Source: Sphingobacteriales bacterium
GTDB taxonomy: Bacteria > Bacteroidota > Bacteroidia > Chitinophagales > Chitinophagaceae
DNA: 64,000 nucleotides
Direction of reading: 5' to 3'
Assembly: GCA_004144175.1 (NCBI GenBank)
Contig: SEFT01000004.1
Location: 62,001-126,000, forward strand
Positions 62,993 to 64,000 of this stretch are shown piece by piece. Under the pieces are notes generated by a model, which was not told the origin of the DNA, did not search any database, and saw only the letters and a list, made by a program, of their open reading frames with translations. Every line of letters starts with the position of its first letter. Position 1 is the stretch's first letter. Made by a program: the position numbers and the translations under genes.

Positions 62993-63988
62993 ATGAAAAA
63001 ATTTTTCCTCATCCTTGGTTCGCTCCTGGTGCTGCTGATCGTAGTGGTTCTGGTAGCAGGCATGGTATCGCCTAAAGAAATGCGTGTAGAGCGCAATATT
63101 GTCATCAATGGCAATAAAGACGTAGTATACGATCAGGTCTCCAAATTCCACAACTGGCAAAACTGGACCGAATGGGCGCAGATAGACAGCACCATGCAGG
63201 TAGACTATACGGGCGAAGACGGCCAGCGCGGAAGCACCTACCACTGGAAAGGCGAAAAAACGGGTGAAGGCCGTGTAACCAACACGGGCGCGCAGCACCA
63301 CGAAATGAAGTACTCTATGGTATTCTTAGACTTCGATTCGCACTCCGACGGCTATATACGCGCCGAAGATGCCAGTAACGGTCAAACGAAAGCGGTATGG
63401 GGTTTTGTAACTAAATACAGCTTCCCGATGAATGGCATTATGGCGATGATGGGTATGAAGAAAATGCTGGAAAGCGACTTTGACAAGGGCCTTGCCCGCC
63501 TGAAAGGTGTGGTAGAAAGCGGCAAAGCGGGCGCACCTGCTGCTGCTATCAATGAAGTACAGTTCCCGGCCCATACCTACGCCACCATCCGCAAGCGCGT
63601 GCCGATGAGCGAATTTGAAAAATTCTTTGGCGATGCTTACGAGGTACTGGGCAAAGAAGCAGGCCAACGCATCAACGGCCATGCAGCAGGCCTCATATAC
63701 GAATGGGACGAAAAGACCATGACAAGCGATATTGCTGCGGCATTTCCCATAGCAGACAATAAGCCTGTGAACGGCGCAACGATTGTGGAAGTACCCGCAT
63801 TAAACGCCTATATGATGACCTATAACGGACCATACACAGGCTCGGAGAAAGCACATGCTGCCATCGGCGAGTTCCTGAAAGAAAAGGGATTGCAACAAAA
63901 ACTGGTGATAGAAGAGTACATCACCGGCCCCTTCAACGAGAAGGATGCGGCCAAATGGGAAACCAACATTTACTACCTGGTCAACTAA
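62993..63988 (+). CDS. SRPBCC-GyrI-like fusion protein with N-terminal membrane anchor
   Basis: The 331-residue protein has one N-terminal membrane helix (residues 4-24), then an SRPBCC (START/Bet v1-like) polyketide-cyclase domain (about 30-160, with V-Y-D-Q-V-S-K-F-H-N-W-Q-N-W-T-E-W and the closing F-D-K-G-L-A-R-L-K). A GyrI-like small-molecule-binding domain follows (about 180-331, with Y-A-T-I-R-K-R-V-P and M-T-Y-N-G-P-Y). Both domains bind hydrophobic or small ligands, so a ligand-binding role at the membrane is inferred. It is divergent from rlmN and complete within the window. Confidence 0.85.
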   Translation: MKKFFLILGSLLVLLIVVVLVAGMVSPKEMRVERNIVINGNKDVVYDQVSKFHNWQNWTEWAQIDSTMQVDYTGEDGQRGSTYHWKGEKTGEGRVTNTGAQHHEMKYSMVFLDFDSHSDGYIRAEDASNGQTKAVWGFVTKYSFPMNGIMAMMGMKKMLESDFDKGLARLKGVVESGKAGAPAAAINEVQFPAHTYATIRKRVPMSEFEKFFGDAYEVLGKEAGQRINGHAAGLIYEWDEKTMTSDIAAAFPIADNKPVNGATIVEVPALNAYMMTYNGPYTGSEKAHAAIGEFLKEKGLQQKLVIEEYITGPFNEKDAAKWETNIYYLVN

Positions 63989-64000
63989 CCGTCATTTCAC

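Overview
The window reads as a chromosomal segment of a Bacteroidota bacterium, most likely order Chitinophagales (Chitinophagaceae-like). The evidence is a complete gldKLMN cluster (the type IX secretion/gliding motor), four secreted proteins with C-terminal type A sorting domains (YPNP/YPVP motif plus a terminal G-x-Y-x-I/V-x-I strand), promoters of the Bacteroidetes kind (TAnnTTTG at -7), few Shine-Dalgarno sequences, a Bacteroidota-type HscA, and the hemD-DUF4271 pair. Gene density is high, operons are short, and intrinsic terminators are plentiful. I see no rRNA, tRNA, CRISPR array, insertion sequence or intact prophage.

Layout. 1-5.5 kb: a haem-uptake-like locus on the minus strand (secreted two-module HmuY-like protein, TonB-dependent receptor, HmuY-like lipoprotein cut by the window edge), behind a long structured leader and a palindromic promoter; a DUF6607-like secreted protein sits upstream of it. 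5.6-8.7 kb: small accessory genes (DUF4373 protein, single-domain response regulator, SWIM/zinc-ribbon protein, small secreted protein), with an 800-bp non-coding stretch. 8.7-17.1 kb: a GTG-start secreted protein, a sorted YD-repeat-like protein, pyrD, a carboxypeptidase-regulatory-like protein, recQ, and small HNH, PhnA-type and lipoprotein genes. 17.1-20.7 kb: siderophore receptor plus PepSY membrane reductase-like operon. 20.9-28 kb: AI-2E transporter, two outer-membrane barrels, a VOC protein, an M36 metallopeptidase and two tandem lipoprotein paralogues. 28-36 kb: hscA, a lipoprotein, smc and a glycosyltransferase. 36-47 kb: a sorted repeat protein, a polytopic GT39-like glycosyltransferase, lysC, a tiny independent transcription unit, and an envelope group (OstA/LptA-like, MCE, TolB-like/beta-barrel protein). 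47-49.4 kb: metallo-beta-lactamase-fold hydrolase, a Ser/Thr/Gly-rich protein with a PID-CTERM-like end, and a two-PDZ protein. 49.5-57.5 kb: comB, gldN-M-L-K, a GC-rich non-coding element, hemD and DUF4271. 57.6-64 kb: hemW, fabG, fabH, a secreted repeat protein, rlmN and an SRPBCC-GyrI fusion.

How they work together. Two iron/haem acquisition operons share a 24-bp promoter block at identical spacing from the -7 box, which suggests co-regulation. Haem and Fe-S genes (hemD, hemW, hscA) lie elsewhere in the window. The GldKLMN motor would export the sorted proteins encoded around it. The OstA/MCE/TolB-like group points to outer-membrane lipid and LPS handling. The least explained items are the hmu leader RNA, the shared iron-promoter block, the 15-codon mini-gene, and the GC-rich element upstream of gldK.
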